Origin: JAKACU01 sp021821185
GTDB lineage: Bacteria > Bacillota > Bacilli > Alicyclobacillales > SLC66
Assembly (NCBI GenBank): GCA_027343965.1
Contig: DAHWJX010000136.1
Span: forward strand, 1 to 24,328
Length of the DNA stretch: 24,328 nt
Reading direction: 5' to 3'
A program made the translations under genes and the position numbers. Of the stretch, positions 24,254-24,328 are shown in pieces. The notes below the pieces were generated by a model, which saw only the letters and a program-made list of their open reading frames with translations, made no database searches and was not told where the DNA came from. Every line of letters starts with the position of its first letter. The first letter of the stretch is position 1.

Positions 24254-24328
24254 AACCGCTCATGGCGCAAGTCCGTTGCGAGTTATTGCGTACCTTTCGG
24301 GATCGTCGATTTTTTATCTTGACGTTAG
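24250..24328 (+). CDS. ABC-2 exporter permease, partial (runs off the window)
   Basis: TTG at 24250, seven bases after AAGGAGG, opens MKPLMAQVRCELLRTFRDRR followed by hydrophobic residues at the window edge. This is the typical N-terminus of an ABC-2 permease (cytoplasmic E-x-x-R-x-x-R stretch then helix 1). It overlaps the ATPase stop, so the two are translationally coupled partners. Confidence 0.8.
   Translation, partial: MKPLMAQVRCELLRTFRDRRFFILTL

Noticed and set aside
1..24328. CRISPR array, rRNA or riboswitch
   Set aside because: No regularly spaced repeats, no rRNA-like conserved segments and no recognisable riboswitch core were seen on either strand.

Overview
The window looks like the chromosome of a Gram-positive Bacillota species. 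Ribosome binding sites are strong AAGGAGG types, TTG and GTG starts are frequent, sugar ABC importers come without a dedicated ATPase, and the malate dehydrogenase is of the Bacillus type. Moderate GC content and overall gene style would fit an Alicyclobacillaceae-like organism, but there is no marker gene here to prove it.

Left end (1-2090): a graveyard of accessory DNA. It holds a 5'-truncated jetD (Wadjet defence, Toprim domain intact but N-terminal part gone), a 3' tRNA fragment ending in CCA, and the decayed remains of a large serine recombinase on the minus strand without its catalytic domain. The recombinase reading frame ends inside the tRNA fragment.

2040-7480, minus strand: an MFS efflux-type transporter. 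Its leader carries a promoter, a previously unannotated 40-codon ORF and a strong intrinsic terminator, laid out like ribosome-controlled attenuation. Next comes a glycerol-3-phosphate / glycerophosphodiester uptake operon (ugpA, ugpE, ugpB and a GDPD, ugpQ) without ugpC.

7620-18250, plus strand: the highlight. A compact operon resembles the E. coli ycjMNOPQRS cluster: GH13_18 glucosylglycerate-type phosphorylase, Gfo/Idh/MocA dehydrogenase (YcjS-like), glycerate kinase, YcjQ-like dehydrogenase, AraC regulator, YcjR-like epimerase, binding protein and two permeases. The E. coli genes ycjT and ycjU have no counterpart here and a glycerate kinase is present instead. The proposed flow is: import a glycosylglycerate, convert a guloside to a glucoside by 3-keto chemistry (YcjQ, YcjR, YcjS), split by phosphorolysis to glucose-1-phosphate and glycerate, then phosphorylate glycerate for glycolysis. 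The whole block is bracketed by two near-identical 54-55 bp direct repeats that contain a hairpin.

18290-24328: a short orphan ORF, an ABC-2 type exporter pair (minus strand), malate dehydrogenase with a clear promoter and terminator, a hexapeptide acyltransferase, a small membrane protein, and the start of a second ABC-2 exporter operon that runs off the window.
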